A program made the translations under genes and the position numbers. DNA of 22,043 nt from contig JAVBMO010000079.1 of the NCBI GenBank assembly GCA_031552355.1, positions 1-22,043 on the forward strand, written 5' to 3'. Origin of the DNA: JAVBMO01 sp031552355 (GTDB lineage: Bacteria; Bacteroidota; Bacteroidia; Bacteroidales; P3). Below, one piece after another: positions 7,111 to 14,558 of the stretch (positions within the stretch are counted from its first letter, which is position 1; each line of letters begins with the position of its first letter). The notes beneath the pieces were generated by a model. The model was not told the DNA's origin and made no database searches. It saw nothing but the letters and a program-made list of their open reading frames with translations.

Positions 7111-8374
7111 GAATTTTTTAGCATTAGAAAAATACAATTTCTGGGATGGAAATGTACCGGAATTAGGCTTTGAAAGGAAAAATTACACGGATAATATATT
7201 GAATTATACGGGTAATAAGTTGGTTAAAGTTCTTGTCGGGCAGCGTCGCGTAGGGAAAAGCCATATACTTAGGCAAATTGCCGACAAATTAATAAAAAGT
7301 GGTGTTAACCCTCAAAATATCTTCTATATAGATAAAGAATTCACCGACTTTGATTTTATACGTAATTACAAAGAGTTGGGCGAATTGCTTAAAATTTATC
7401 GGAAAAAATTAACTCCAACGGGTAAAGTATGGCTTTTTATAGATGAAATACAAAATATAGAAGGTTGGGAACACTTTGTCAATTCTCATTCACAGGATTT
7501 TGTAGATAGTTATGAGATATTTATAAGTGGGTCTAATTCAAAGATGTTATCCGGTGAATTAGCTACTTTACTTTCAGGTCGCTACGTGAATTTTGAAATT
7601 TTCCCATTCAGTTTTGAGGAATATACTGGAATAACCGAAAAAAATATATCCAAACAAAGTTATGTGGAATATATGGAAAGTGGCGCTTTACCTGAATTAT
7701 TCATACTTCCCAATAATGAAACCAAACGCAATTATATTTCGGCTATACAAAACACTGTGTTGCTACGCGACATTATACAACGCAACAATATAAAAGACCC
7801 CAAAATGCTTGAAGATATTTTTATCTATTTGGTAAACAATGCTTCAAACCTTTTATCCATCAGCAACATTGTGAACTATTTTAAAAATATAAGTAGAAAA
7901 ACCACCTACGACACTGTTTCCAATTATGTCGGATATATTGAAGATACTTTTTTGATTCACAAAGCCGAACGTTACGATTTGCGAGGCAAGGAAACTCTTT
8001 TGGGTGTTTGCAAATACTACATCAATGACCTTTCTTTTAAAAATTATCTTTACCCCGGATTTGCCTATGGCACCGGATATAAATTAGAAAACCTTGTCTA
8101 TCTTGAATTAAAAAGGAATGGATACAAGGTTTATACTGGAAATATTAAAAATAAGGAAGTGGATTTTGTTGCCATAAAAGGCGATCGGATTCTATATTTG
8201 CAAACAAGCTACTTGTTAGCTGATGAACAAACAATTGAACGCGAATACAGTGTTCTCGAAATGATTCAAGATAATTATGAAAAATTTGTTGTTTCACTTG
8301 ATGACATTGCATTTCCTTCTCGTAAAGGAATCCAGCATATTCAAGCGTGGAATCTAGGTAAACACATAGGATAA
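7103..8374 (+). CDS. AAA-family ATPase with C-terminal DUF4143 (degenerate PD-(D/E)XK-like) domain
   Basis: ATP-binding protein of 423 aa of the AAA_14 plus DUF4143 type, a family very common and often multi-copy in Bacteroidota; its cellular role is not established. The Walker A motif GQRRVGKS is at 46-53. Walker B LFIDE is at 111-115, in the family context VWLFIDEIQNIEGWE. A sensor-like ISGSNSKML lies near 141-149, followed by LLSGRYVNFEIFPFSFEEY. A helical middle part leads to the C-terminal nuclease-fold region, GYKLENLVYLEL...KEVDFVA...LYLQTS, where D354 is kept but Gln367 and Ser369 stand where a nuclease would have Glu and Lys. The ATG at 7103 lies inside the fourth unit of the upstream repeat. 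The next gene begins 5 bases after the stop, implying cotranscription. The repeats and AT-richness suggest an accessory, perhaps mobile, gene (inference). Confidence 0.9.
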   Translation: MEENFLALEKYNFWDGNVPELGFERKNYTDNILNYTGNKLVKVLVGQRRVGKSHILRQIADKLIKSGVNPQNIFYIDKEFTDFDFIRNYKELGELLKIYRKKLTPTGKVWLFIDEIQNIEGWEHFVNSHSQDFVDSYEIFISGSNSKMLSGELATLLSGRYVNFEIFPFSFEEYTGITEKNISKQSYVEYMESGALPELFILPNNETKRNYISAIQNTVLLRDIIQRNNIKDPKMLEDIFIYLVNNASNLLSISNIVNYFKNISRKTTYDTVSNYVGYIEDTFLIHKAERYDLRGKETLLGVCKYYINDLSFKNYLYPGFAYGTGYKLENLVYLELKRNGYKVYTGNIKNKEVDFVAIKGDRILYLQTSYLLADEQTIEREYSVLEMIQDNYEKFVVSLDDIAFPSRKGIQHIQAWNLGKHIG

Positions 8375-8379
8375 ACACC

Positions 8380-8880
8380 ATGAACAAACTTTTAATCTTT
8401 ATACTGTTTTTTTTCACACTGCCTGCAATTGCTTGGGCTCAGGCCGCTGACGAGCATCAACATGCACATGGCAGAAATGAAATTGGAATAAGTCCCGGTG
8501 CAGTCTATTGCCTTGAACATAATGAATGGGGATTTGGATTGCATACACATTATTTCCGCACATTTTCCGCACATAGCAAATGGTCGTTTGGGGGTGGGTT
8601 CGAAACAGTTTGGACAGATGGAATGCATTTTACTGTGGGAGCAGGAATAAAGTATCAAATTCTTGAAACATTGAGTATTGCGGCCATGCCAGGCGTAACT
8701 TTTCTGAAACATGAAGAACATGGCGAGGAAGGCTTTCACGCTCAATTCGGTTTTCATGCCGAAATTGTTTATGACATTTTTCACACAGAGAAATTTCATT
8801 TAGGGCCTTTGCTCGACTACGCTTGGACAAACGAAGATTCCCATTTTATGCTTGGCGTGCATTTTGCCTATACTTTTTAA
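8380..8880 (+). CDS. Small His-rich secreted protein, probable outer-membrane beta-barrel
   Basis: I do not recognise a named family. The 166-aa chain starts with a clear signal peptide (MNKLLIFILFFFTLPAIAWA, cleavage probably before Q21 or A22), followed by DEHQHAHGRNE. The mature part has alternating hydrophobic and aromatic strands (WGFGLHTHYF, WSFGGGFETVW, FTVGAGIKYQI, FHLGPLLDYAW, FMLGVHFAYTF) and ends in Phe, consistent with a small eight-strand-type outer-membrane barrel. About 16 His are present (roughly 10%), clustered at the mature N terminus and in the loop KHEEHGEEGFH, which suggests binding of a transition metal or pH sensitivity (inference). It starts 5 bases after the ATPase stop and has no promoter of its own that I can see. 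No terminator follows before pruA. The link with the ATPase may be only positional. Confidence 0.75.
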   Translation: MNKLLIFILFFFTLPAIAWAQAADEHQHAHGRNEIGISPGAVYCLEHNEWGFGLHTHYFRTFSAHSKWSFGGGFETVWTDGMHFTVGAGIKYQILETLSIAAMPGVTFLKHEEHGEEGFHAQFGFHAEIVYDIFHTEKFHLGPLLDYAWTNEDSHFMLGVHFAYTF

Positions 8881-8908
8881 TTCGAGCAAAATGGCGAGTA
8901 AAAAACTT

Positions 8909-8943
8909 TTTGCAAAGAAATATGAATTTTATTGTTATATTTG
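8909..8943 (+). promoter_or_regulatory. Putative Bacteroidota promoter for pruA
   Basis: TATATTTG at 8936-8943 matches the -7 box exactly. TTTG at 8909-8912 is a possible -33 box, but the spacer of 23 is longer than usual. Transcription would start near 8949, about 35 bases before the ATG at 8984. Confidence 0.55.
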
Positions 8944-8983
8944 TTCCCTAAATTAATGAATAAACCACATAATCTAAAAGCTT

Positions 8984-10618
8984 ATGAATAATTCAATCGT
9001 TTATTATCCTTGTCCGGCTAACGAACCGGTAAAATCGTACAAACCCAATAGTGAAGAACGCAAATTGTTGAAAGAAGCTTTACAAAAACTTCAATCCGAA
9101 ACAATTGAAATTCCTTTGATTATCGGGGGAAAAGAAGTTCGTACGGGAAACACAGGTAAAGTGGTAATGCCTCACAACCATAAACATGTATTGGCAACTT
9201 ATCACAAAGCCGGCGAAAAAGAAGTAAACATGGCCATTGAAGCGGCTTTAGAAGCACACAAAGAATGGTCTGAAATGTCGTGGCACGACCGTGTGGCTAT
9301 TACTTTGCGCGCAGCAGCCCTTATTGAAGGAAAATACCGCTATATTTTGAATGCCGCCACCATGTTGGGGCAAAGCAAAAATGCTTTCCAAGCAGAAATA
9401 GACTCTGCCTGCGAAGCTATAGATTTCTTGAAATTCAATGCACACTACGCTTCCAAAATATATTCAGAACAACCGAATTCTGAAAATGGCGTTATCAATC
9501 GCTTGGAATACCGTCCGTTGGAAGGTTTTATTTTTGCCGTAACTCCTTTTAATTTCACAGCCATTGCTTCAAACCTAAGCATGTCGCCAATTTTGATGGG
9601 AAATACCGTGGTTTGGAAACCCTCTACCACTTCTTTATTTTCTAACTATTATTTAATGAAAATCTTTATGGAAGCAGGACTTCCCGCAGGAGTATTGAAT
9701 TTCTTGCCAGGTCCGGGTTCCGAAGTAGGAAAAGCTTTAAACCATCAGGGTTTAGCCGGTATCCATTTCACAGGTTCTACAGGTGTTTTCAACGGATTCT
9801 GGAGAACCATTGCAAACAATATGGAGAAATACCGTTCATATCCTAAAATTGTAGGCGAAACCGGTGGAAAAGACTTTATTTTCGCCCACCCGAGTGCAGG
9901 TGTAAAAGAATTGGCAACTGCCATCGTAAGAGGCGCTTTCGAATACCAAGGCCAAAAATGTTCGGCAGCTTCACGTGCTTATGTTCCTAAAAGCTTGTGG
10001 AACGATGTATTAGCTGAGGCAAAAGGTATGTTGGCACGCATAAAAGTCGGTGATGTAAATGATTTCACTAACTTTGTAAATGCCGTTATTGACGAGGCTT
10101 CTTTCGACAACTGTATGAGTTATATCAATTACGCCAAAGAGGCAAAAGATGCTGAAATTGTAGCTGGCGGAACCGGCGACAAATCTGTTGGATATTTTGT
10201 TCAGCCTACGATTATTGTCACAAGCAATCCTCATTTCAAATCCATGGAAGAAGAAATTTTTGGGCCCATCATCACTGTTTATGTGTATGAAGACAACGAT
10301 TATGAAGCCACTTTGAACATTTGCAACGAAACCTCGCCCTACGCATTAACAGGCGCTGTTTGGGCTAATGACAGAAAAGCCCTTTTGAAAGCAGCCGAAA
10401 TTTTGCGTTTTGCAGCCGGAAATATCTATTTCAACGACAAACCAACCGGTGCCGTTGTTGGACAACAGCCTTTCGGTGGATCGCGCGCTTCGGGAACAAA
10501 CGACAAAGCCGGAAGTTACCTAAACTTAATCCGTTGGGCAAATCCTCGTACGATAAAAGAAAATCTCGTACCCCCTACCGATTTTGTTTATCCTTTCTTG
10601 GAACCGGATACAAAATAA
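8984..10618 (+). CDS. pruA: L-glutamate gamma-semialdehyde (1-pyrroline-5-carboxylate) dehydrogenase
   Basis: Oxidises glutamate-5-semialdehyde to glutamate with NAD+, the last step of proline (and ornithine/arginine) breakdown. The 544-aa protein is of the long monofunctional P5CDH type resembling mitochondrial ALDH4A1, not the PutA fusion. Aldehyde-dehydrogenase residues are in place: N190 in TPFNFTA (oxyanion), GSTG at 264-267 (NAD binding), E292 in VGETGGKDF (general base) and catalytic C326 in YQGQKCSAASRAY. EEEIFGPIITVYVY and QQPFGGSRASGTNDKAG near the C terminus are also typical. The gene is monocistronic here, with its own -7 box and a strong terminator at 10648-10686. No proline dehydrogenase gene is nearby, so the proline pathway would need a partner elsewhere. 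Confidence 0.95.
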   Translation: MNNSIVYYPCPANEPVKSYKPNSEERKLLKEALQKLQSETIEIPLIIGGKEVRTGNTGKVVMPHNHKHVLATYHKAGEKEVNMAIEAALEAHKEWSEMSWHDRVAITLRAAALIEGKYRYILNAATMLGQSKNAFQAEIDSACEAIDFLKFNAHYASKIYSEQPNSENGVINRLEYRPLEGFIFAVTPFNFTAIASNLSMSPILMGNTVVWKPSTTSLFSNYYLMKIFMEAGLPAGVLNFLPGPGSEVGKALNHQGLAGIHFTGSTGVFNGFWRTIANNMEKYRSYPKIVGETGGKDFIFAHPSAGVKELATAIVRGAFEYQGQKCSAASRAYVPKSLWNDVLAEAKGMLARIKVGDVNDFTNFVNAVIDEASFDNCMSYINYAKEAKDAEIVAGGTGDKSVGYFVQPTIIVTSNPHFKSMEEEIFGPIITVYVYEDNDYEATLNICNETSPYALTGAVWANDRKALLKAAEILRFAAGNIYFNDKPTGAVVGQQPFGGSRASGTNDKAGSYLNLIRWANPRTIKENLVPPTDFVYPFLEPDTK

Positions 10619-10647
10619 TTATAAAAGGACAATAAAATCCTTTTGCG

Positions 10648-10686
10648 AAAAGAGTTTACCATGATTTTGGTAAACTCTTTTTTTAT
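10648..10686 (+). terminator. Rho-independent terminator after pruA
   Basis: A 13-bp perfect stem (10648-10660 with 10669-10681, core GAGTTTACC/GGTAAACTC) with an 8-base loop is followed by an uninterrupted T-run. It lies 29 bases after the pruA stop. Confidence 0.9.
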
Positions 10687-10980
10687 CAAAATACTCATTT
10701 TCATAATTTTCCGTTATCATATAAAACCAAAAACCCCCAAGAAACAAGTTCCGAGGGTTTTCAGGGCTTACAAACATAAAATTGACAAAGATTTCCGTTT
10801 TTCAAATTTAACAGCGAAAGGAGACGCTGAATATTTTCAACGGATAGCAAAATAATAGACAATAGAACATAACATCCTGTATAACTGTGATTTATACAAA
10901 AATTTATTAGATTTGTATTCTATTTTTTTGTACTTTTGTACATTATTTTCACTGCAAAGGTAAAACCTATTTTAGGACAG
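10687..10980 (+). other. Intergenic stretch between pruA terminator and AraC gene
   Basis: I see no convincing gene. A reading frame through 10643-10855 starts at a TTG before the terminator hairpin, runs through it and has no recognisable features. A weak hairpin AAAACCC/GGGTTTT pairs 10730-10736 with 10755-10761. The rest is AT-rich, apart from the promoter-like box at 10931. Confidence 0.5.
10931..10938 (+). promoter_or_regulatory. Putative -7 box for the AraC-family regulator
   Basis: TACTTTTG matches TAnnTTTG exactly. TTTG at 10912-10915 is a possible -33 element with a short spacer of 15. Initiation would fall near 10944, so the leader of about 80 bases would contain the whole 21-bp direct repeat. 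Confidence 0.5.
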
Positions 10981-11022
10981 AACTGACGCAAAAAGGAATA
11001 TAACTGACGTAAAGCGGAATAT
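10981..11022 (+). repeat. Two adjacent 21-bp direct repeats, candidate AraC-family operator
   Basis: Two head-to-tail copies, 10981-11001 and 11002-11022, read AACTGACG, then C or T, AAA, two variable bases (AA or GC), then GGAATAT. They agree at 18 of 21 positions, with no gap. A 21-bp period is two helical turns, the arrangement expected for tandem half-sites bound by AraC/XylS proteins. The second copy ends one base before the ATG (11024) of an AraC-family gene. The simplest reading is autoregulation, by roadblock or by occlusion of translation initiation (inference). Confidence 0.7.
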
Positions 11023-11023
11023 T

Positions 11024-12013
11024 ATGCTAAATATTATAGAAAATGCCACAAAGAAGGTTTTTATAGCCAAACACAAAGATGCTGAAAACCTATCTAAAAT
11101 AAATTATCGCGTTGATACCGAAGAAGCTAAAGGAACATTGCACCATATTGAAGGATCCTTTTTTTCCATTTTTTATGGACAGCTAAGTTTGTCCGAAAAT
11201 TTTTCAATACATATAGATAGAAAAGACAATCACTGTATCCGTCTGTTTTTTGCATTGAAAGGACTTTCAAAATTGGGCATTGAAAAAGGTCCAGAGCATG
11301 TTTTGGAATGCAACCAACATAATATTTTTTCCATACCTCAAAACACTACGGAAACCCTCACAAGCGGCATGTGCAACGATTGCAATGCCTGCAAAGAATG
11401 GCGTTTTCTGTGCATAGACATGCAAATGGATGCTTTTCAAAAATATATGGATCCGCAAAGCAATATTTTTCAATATTTTCAAGAAAGCGTAAAACAAAAT
11501 CTTTCCATAAATTTTTGTCCTAACAATCTGATGCTGGATTTGCAAATACATGAAATTCTTCAGGAAATCATGCATATTAAAATTTCGCAGCCGTATGAAA
11601 AATTATTGTTAGAATCTTTAGTTCTGAAATTGTTTGCTACTCAAATCGGACAAATAGAAAATTATAAATGTCCGGCTATCAGCGGAATGCGAGACAGCGA
11701 CATAGAAAAAATTTATAAAGCCCGCGAAATTTTGGTCGATTGTCTTAATGAACCCTGCCCCTTGGTGGAATTAGCCCTGAAAGTGGGAACCAATGAATGT
11801 ACTTTAAAAAAAGGTTTCAAAGAAGTATTTGGTTGCACCGTTTTCGGCTATCTGCAAGAACTCAAAATGCAACAAGCAAAAAAATATCTGCTCGAAGGCA
11901 AAAAAAGTGTTGCCGAAATATCCGATGAAATGGGCTATAAAAATCCTACTCATTTTACTTCGGCTTTCAAAAAAAGATTCGGCATGCTTCCCAGCAAAAT
12001 GAAGAAAAGTTAA
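11024..12013 (+). CDS. AraC-family transcriptional regulator (PchR-like) with Cys-rich N-terminal domain
   Basis: DNA-binding regulator of 329 aa. The C-terminal AraC double helix-turn-helix spans about residues 225-327: the first HTH around PLVELALKVGTNECTLKKGF, then VFGYLQELKMQQAKKYLL, then the second HTH around SVAEISDEMGYKNPTHFTSAFKKRFG. The VFGYLQ...AKKYL arrangement resembles PchR-type regulators, many of which sense siderophores or metals. The N-terminal sensor domain has no family I can name but carries a tight cluster C117, C120, C123 and C130 (MCNDCNACKEWRFLC), and 12 Cys in total, which suggests metal, Fe-S or redox sensing (inference). The 21-bp direct repeat immediately before the ATG is a likely binding site. 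The target genes are unknown. kbl-tdh follow in the same direction, 221 bases downstream, with their own promoter. Confidence 0.88.
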   Translation: MLNIIENATKKVFIAKHKDAENLSKINYRVDTEEAKGTLHHIEGSFFSIFYGQLSLSENFSIHIDRKDNHCIRLFFALKGLSKLGIEKGPEHVLECNQHNIFSIPQNTTETLTSGMCNDCNACKEWRFLCIDMQMDAFQKYMDPQSNIFQYFQESVKQNLSINFCPNNLMLDLQIHEILQEIMHIKISQPYEKLLLESLVLKLFATQIGQIENYKCPAISGMRDSDIEKIYKAREILVDCLNEPCPLVELALKVGTNECTLKKGFKEVFGCTVFGYLQELKMQQAKKYLLEGKKSVAEISDEMGYKNPTHFTSAFKKRFGMLPSKMKKS

Positions 12014-12163
12014 AGGTTTCCCTAAATATTGAAAGAGAACGACATTGGACAATTTGTAAATCAAAAACATTTTTAATCCGTAAACTAAAATTTCTAAACT
12101 CTTTATTTTTCAATATTCTACAAAAATAAATATCATTAGATTATATTTAGTTTCATTTTTGAA

Positions 12164-12193
12164 TTGCGAATTCAATCATTATTCCTATATTTG
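12164..12193 (+). promoter_or_regulatory. Bacteroidota promoter for kbl-tdh
   Basis: TTG at 12164-12166 and TATATTTG at 12186-12193 match the -33 and -7 boxes with a 19-base spacer, the best-formed promoter in the window. The start would fall near 12199, giving a leader of about 36 bases before the ATG at 12235. No copy of the 21-bp AraC-type repeat is seen here. Confidence 0.7.
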
Positions 12194-12234
12194 CAGTAAA
12201 CAAAAAATAATAACCCCAAAAACAAAGGTGTATT

Positions 12235-13452
12235 ATGTACGAAAAATTTCAAAAGCATCTGCAAGCAGAATTAGCAGATATAGAATCTGCAGGTTTGTAT
12301 AAAAATGAAAGAATAATCGTTTCCCCACAAGGAGCAGAAATCAAAGTAAATAGCGGGCAAGAAGTGCTAAACTTCTGCGCTAATAATTATTTAGGATTGT
12401 CGAATAATCCTGAATTGATTGCCGCCGCAAAAGAATCTTTAGATACTCACGGCTATGGTATGTCTTCGGTTCGTTTTATTTGTGGAACACAAGATTTGCA
12501 CAAAACATTAGAAGAAAGCATTTCTAAATTTTTCGGCATGGAAGACGCCATTTTATATGCCGCTTGCTACGACGCAAACGGTGGCGTTTTTGAACCTTTA
12601 TTGACTGAAGAAGATGCCATTATTTCCGATGCGCTGAATCATGCTTCCATTATTGACGGTGTTCGTTTATGCAAAGCCGTTCGCTACCGCTATGCAAATG
12701 CCGATATGGCCGACTTGGAAAAACAACTTCAAGCAGCTCAGGCACAACGTTACAGAATTATTGTTACCGATGGTGTTTTTTCTATGGACGGAAATGTTGC
12801 CCCATTGGACAAAATCTATGAGCTGGCAAACAAATACAACGCCATGATTATGGTGGATGAATCGCACTCTGCCGGCGTGGTTGGTAAAACAGGACGTGGA
12901 ACCACAGAACTTTATAACCTCAGAGGCAAAGTGGAAATTATTACCGGAACTTTGGGAAAAGCTTTTGGCGGCGCCATTGGCGGTTTCACTACCGGTAAAA
13001 AAGAAATTATCGATATGCTTCGCCAACGTTCACGTCCCTATTTGTTTTCAAACTCTATTCCGCCTGTTGTAGTAAATGCCGGAATCAAAATGTTTGAAAT
13101 GATTGACAGAACCAATACCCTTCAAGATAAATTGCATTCCAATACAGAATATTTTGTTGCCAAAATGAAATCGGCAGGTTTTGATATTAAACCTACACAA
13201 TCTGCCATTTGTGCTGTAATGCTTTACGATGCAAAGCTTTCACAAGATGTAGCAAGCAAATTGTTGGAAGAAGGTATTTATGTTACCGGCTTCTATTATC
13301 CTGTGGTTCCCAAAGGACAAGCCCGTATCCGCGTACAAGTATCGGCAGGCCACACACAAGAACATTTGGACAAATGCGTAGCCGCCTTCACCAAAGTTGG
13401 CCGTGAATTAGGCGTATTGACAGATACACCTGTTGGCCATTTGGGCGTTTAA
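12235..13452 (+). CDS. kbl: Glycine C-acetyltransferase (2-amino-3-ketobutyrate CoA ligase)
   Basis: PLP enzyme of the alpha-oxoamine synthase family. It cleaves 2-amino-3-ketobutyrate with CoA to glycine and acetyl-CoA, the second step of threonine breakdown. The 405-aa length is near E. coli Kbl (398). Visible motifs are the substrate/PLP region LNFCANNYLGLSNNPEL (45-61), SDALNHASIIDG (131-142), VDESHSAGVVGKTGRG (207-222, PLP-binding D208 and H211) and TGTLGKAFGGAIGG (237-250) with Schiff-base lysine K242. The C-terminal substrate region RIRVQVSAGHT is also typical. BioF and serine palmitoyltransferase are paralogous, but the adjacent threonine dehydrogenase settles the assignment. Only 35 bases separate it from tdh, so the two form an operon. 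Confidence 0.95.
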   Translation: MYEKFQKHLQAELADIESAGLYKNERIIVSPQGAEIKVNSGQEVLNFCANNYLGLSNNPELIAAAKESLDTHGYGMSSVRFICGTQDLHKTLEESISKFFGMEDAILYAACYDANGGVFEPLLTEEDAIISDALNHASIIDGVRLCKAVRYRYANADMADLEKQLQAAQAQRYRIIVTDGVFSMDGNVAPLDKIYELANKYNAMIMVDESHSAGVVGKTGRGTTELYNLRGKVEIITGTLGKAFGGAIGGFTTGKKEIIDMLRQRSRPYLFSNSIPPVVVNAGIKMFEMIDRTNTLQDKLHSNTEYFVAKMKSAGFDIKPTQSAICAVMLYDAKLSQDVASKLLEEGIYVTGFYYPVVPKGQARIRVQVSAGHTQEHLDKCVAAFTKVGRELGVLTDTPVGHLGV

Positions 13453-13487
13453 TTATTTCAAAGAATATTTCAACAAAAATATCATAT

Positions 13488-14450
13488 ATGAAAAAGATAT
13501 TAATTGTAGGTGCAACAGGACAAATCGGTTCTGAATTAAGCATTCAACTTCGTGCAAAATATGGAAGCGACAATGTGGTTTGCGGATATTTTGCCCCCCC
13601 TTATCCCGAAAACTTTTTTGAATTGGGGCCAACCGAAAAAATTGATGCTATAAATATACAGGAAATCGCTGATGTAGTAAAAAAGCACAAAATAGACACT
13701 ATTTATAATCTGGCAGCTATTCTTTCCGCTACAGCCGAAAAGAATCCCAAATTAGGATGGGATGTAGGCATCTGCGCTTTGATGAATTGCTTGGATGTTG
13801 CCAAAGAATTTAATTGTGCTGTTTTTACTCCAAGTTCCATTGGCGCTTTTGGGCCTAATACGCCTAAAGACAACACCCCTCAAGATACTATCCAACGCCC
13901 GACTACCGTATATGGAATTACCAAAGTGGTAGGCGAATTGGTAAGTGACTATTATTTTCAACGTTGGGGTGTGGATACCCGTTCGGTTCGTTACCCGGGA
14001 ATCATTTCCAACTTAACGGCTCCCGGCGGCGGTACTACCGACTACGCTGTAGAAATCTATTATTCTGCTGTAAAAGGCGAAGAATTTATTTGCCCTTTGC
14101 AAGCCGATACTTTGATGGACATGATGTATATGCCTGATGCTTTGAATGCAGCCATTCAAATTATGGAAGCAGATCCTTCAAAACTTATCCATAGAAATTC
14201 TTTTAATGTTACGGCCATGAGTTTCAATCCTGAAATTCTTTTCAATGCCATTAAAAAACAAATTCCGGAATTTACAATGGAATATAATGTGGATCCTGTT
14301 AAACAAGCCATTGCCAATTCTTGGCCCAATTCTTTGGACGACTCCTGTGCTCGCAGCGAATGGGGTTGGAATCCAAAATTCGACTTGGACAAAATGACTA
14401 CAGACATGCTTCAAGCCCTCAGAATTAAAAAAGAAAAAGGACTTTTATAA
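13488..14450 (+). CDS. tdh: L-threonine 3-dehydrogenase, epimerase-type (extended SDR)
   Basis: Oxidises L-threonine to 2-amino-3-ketobutyrate with NAD+, feeding Kbl. The 320-aa protein belongs to the NAD-dependent epimerase/dehydratase fold, not to the zinc alcohol-dehydrogenase family of E. coli Tdh. The Rossmann motif GATGQIG is at 8-14. The catalytic triad region has SS at 116-117 and YGITK at 142-146. The block RSVRYPGIISNLTAPGGGTTDYAVEIYY is characteristic of short-chain threonine dehydrogenases known from Flavobacterium and animals. Direct placement behind kbl confirms the role. A terminator follows at 14467-14515. UDP-sugar epimerase is the alternative label, made unlikely by these motifs and the neighbour. 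Confidence 0.93.
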   Translation: MKKILIVGATGQIGSELSIQLRAKYGSDNVVCGYFAPPYPENFFELGPTEKIDAINIQEIADVVKKHKIDTIYNLAAILSATAEKNPKLGWDVGICALMNCLDVAKEFNCAVFTPSSIGAFGPNTPKDNTPQDTIQRPTTVYGITKVVGELVSDYYFQRWGVDTRSVRYPGIISNLTAPGGGTTDYAVEIYYSAVKGEEFICPLQADTLMDMMYMPDALNAAIQIMEADPSKLIHRNSFNVTAMSFNPEILFNAIKKQIPEFTMEYNVDPVKQAIANSWPNSLDDSCARSEWGWNPKFDLDKMTTDMLQALRIKKEKGLL

Positions 14451-14466
14451 AAGCCCTTTATAACTG

Positions 14467-14515
14467 ACAAAAGCTGCTGGGCAAATTCAATTTTGCAAGC
14501 AGCTTTTGTATTTTA
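14467..14515 (+). terminator. Rho-independent terminator after tdh
   Basis: A 12-bp perfect stem, ACAAAAGCTGCT (14467-14478) with AGCAGCTTTTGT (14498-14509), is capped by further GCAAA/TTTGC pairing and followed by ATTTTAT. It ends before the yggS ATG at 14559. Confidence 0.85.
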
Positions 14516-14558
14516 TCGAAAAAATAACAAAAAACTATCCCAACAAATCTTTATCGGA

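Noticed and set aside
6921..7124. Short minus-strand frame reading through the 40-bp repeats (repeated NSSxLENFIK)
   Set aside because: The protein repetition only mirrors the DNA repeat; it overlaps the ends of rnr and the ATPase gene, and units of 40, 39 and 40 bp do not keep a frame by design.
10730..10761. AAAACCC/GGGTTTT hairpin as a second terminator or attachment site
   Set aside because: The stem is only 7 bp with an 18-base loop, there is no T-run, and no integrase is nearby.
10643..10855. A 70-codon frame after pruA
   Set aside because: It starts at TTG before the terminator hairpin, runs through it, has no homology I recognise and ends in AT-rich noncoding sequence.
14493..14558. 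N-terminal extension of yggS
   Set aside because: It begins inside the tdh terminator and adds residues not found in the family; ATG 14559 fits the usual N terminus.
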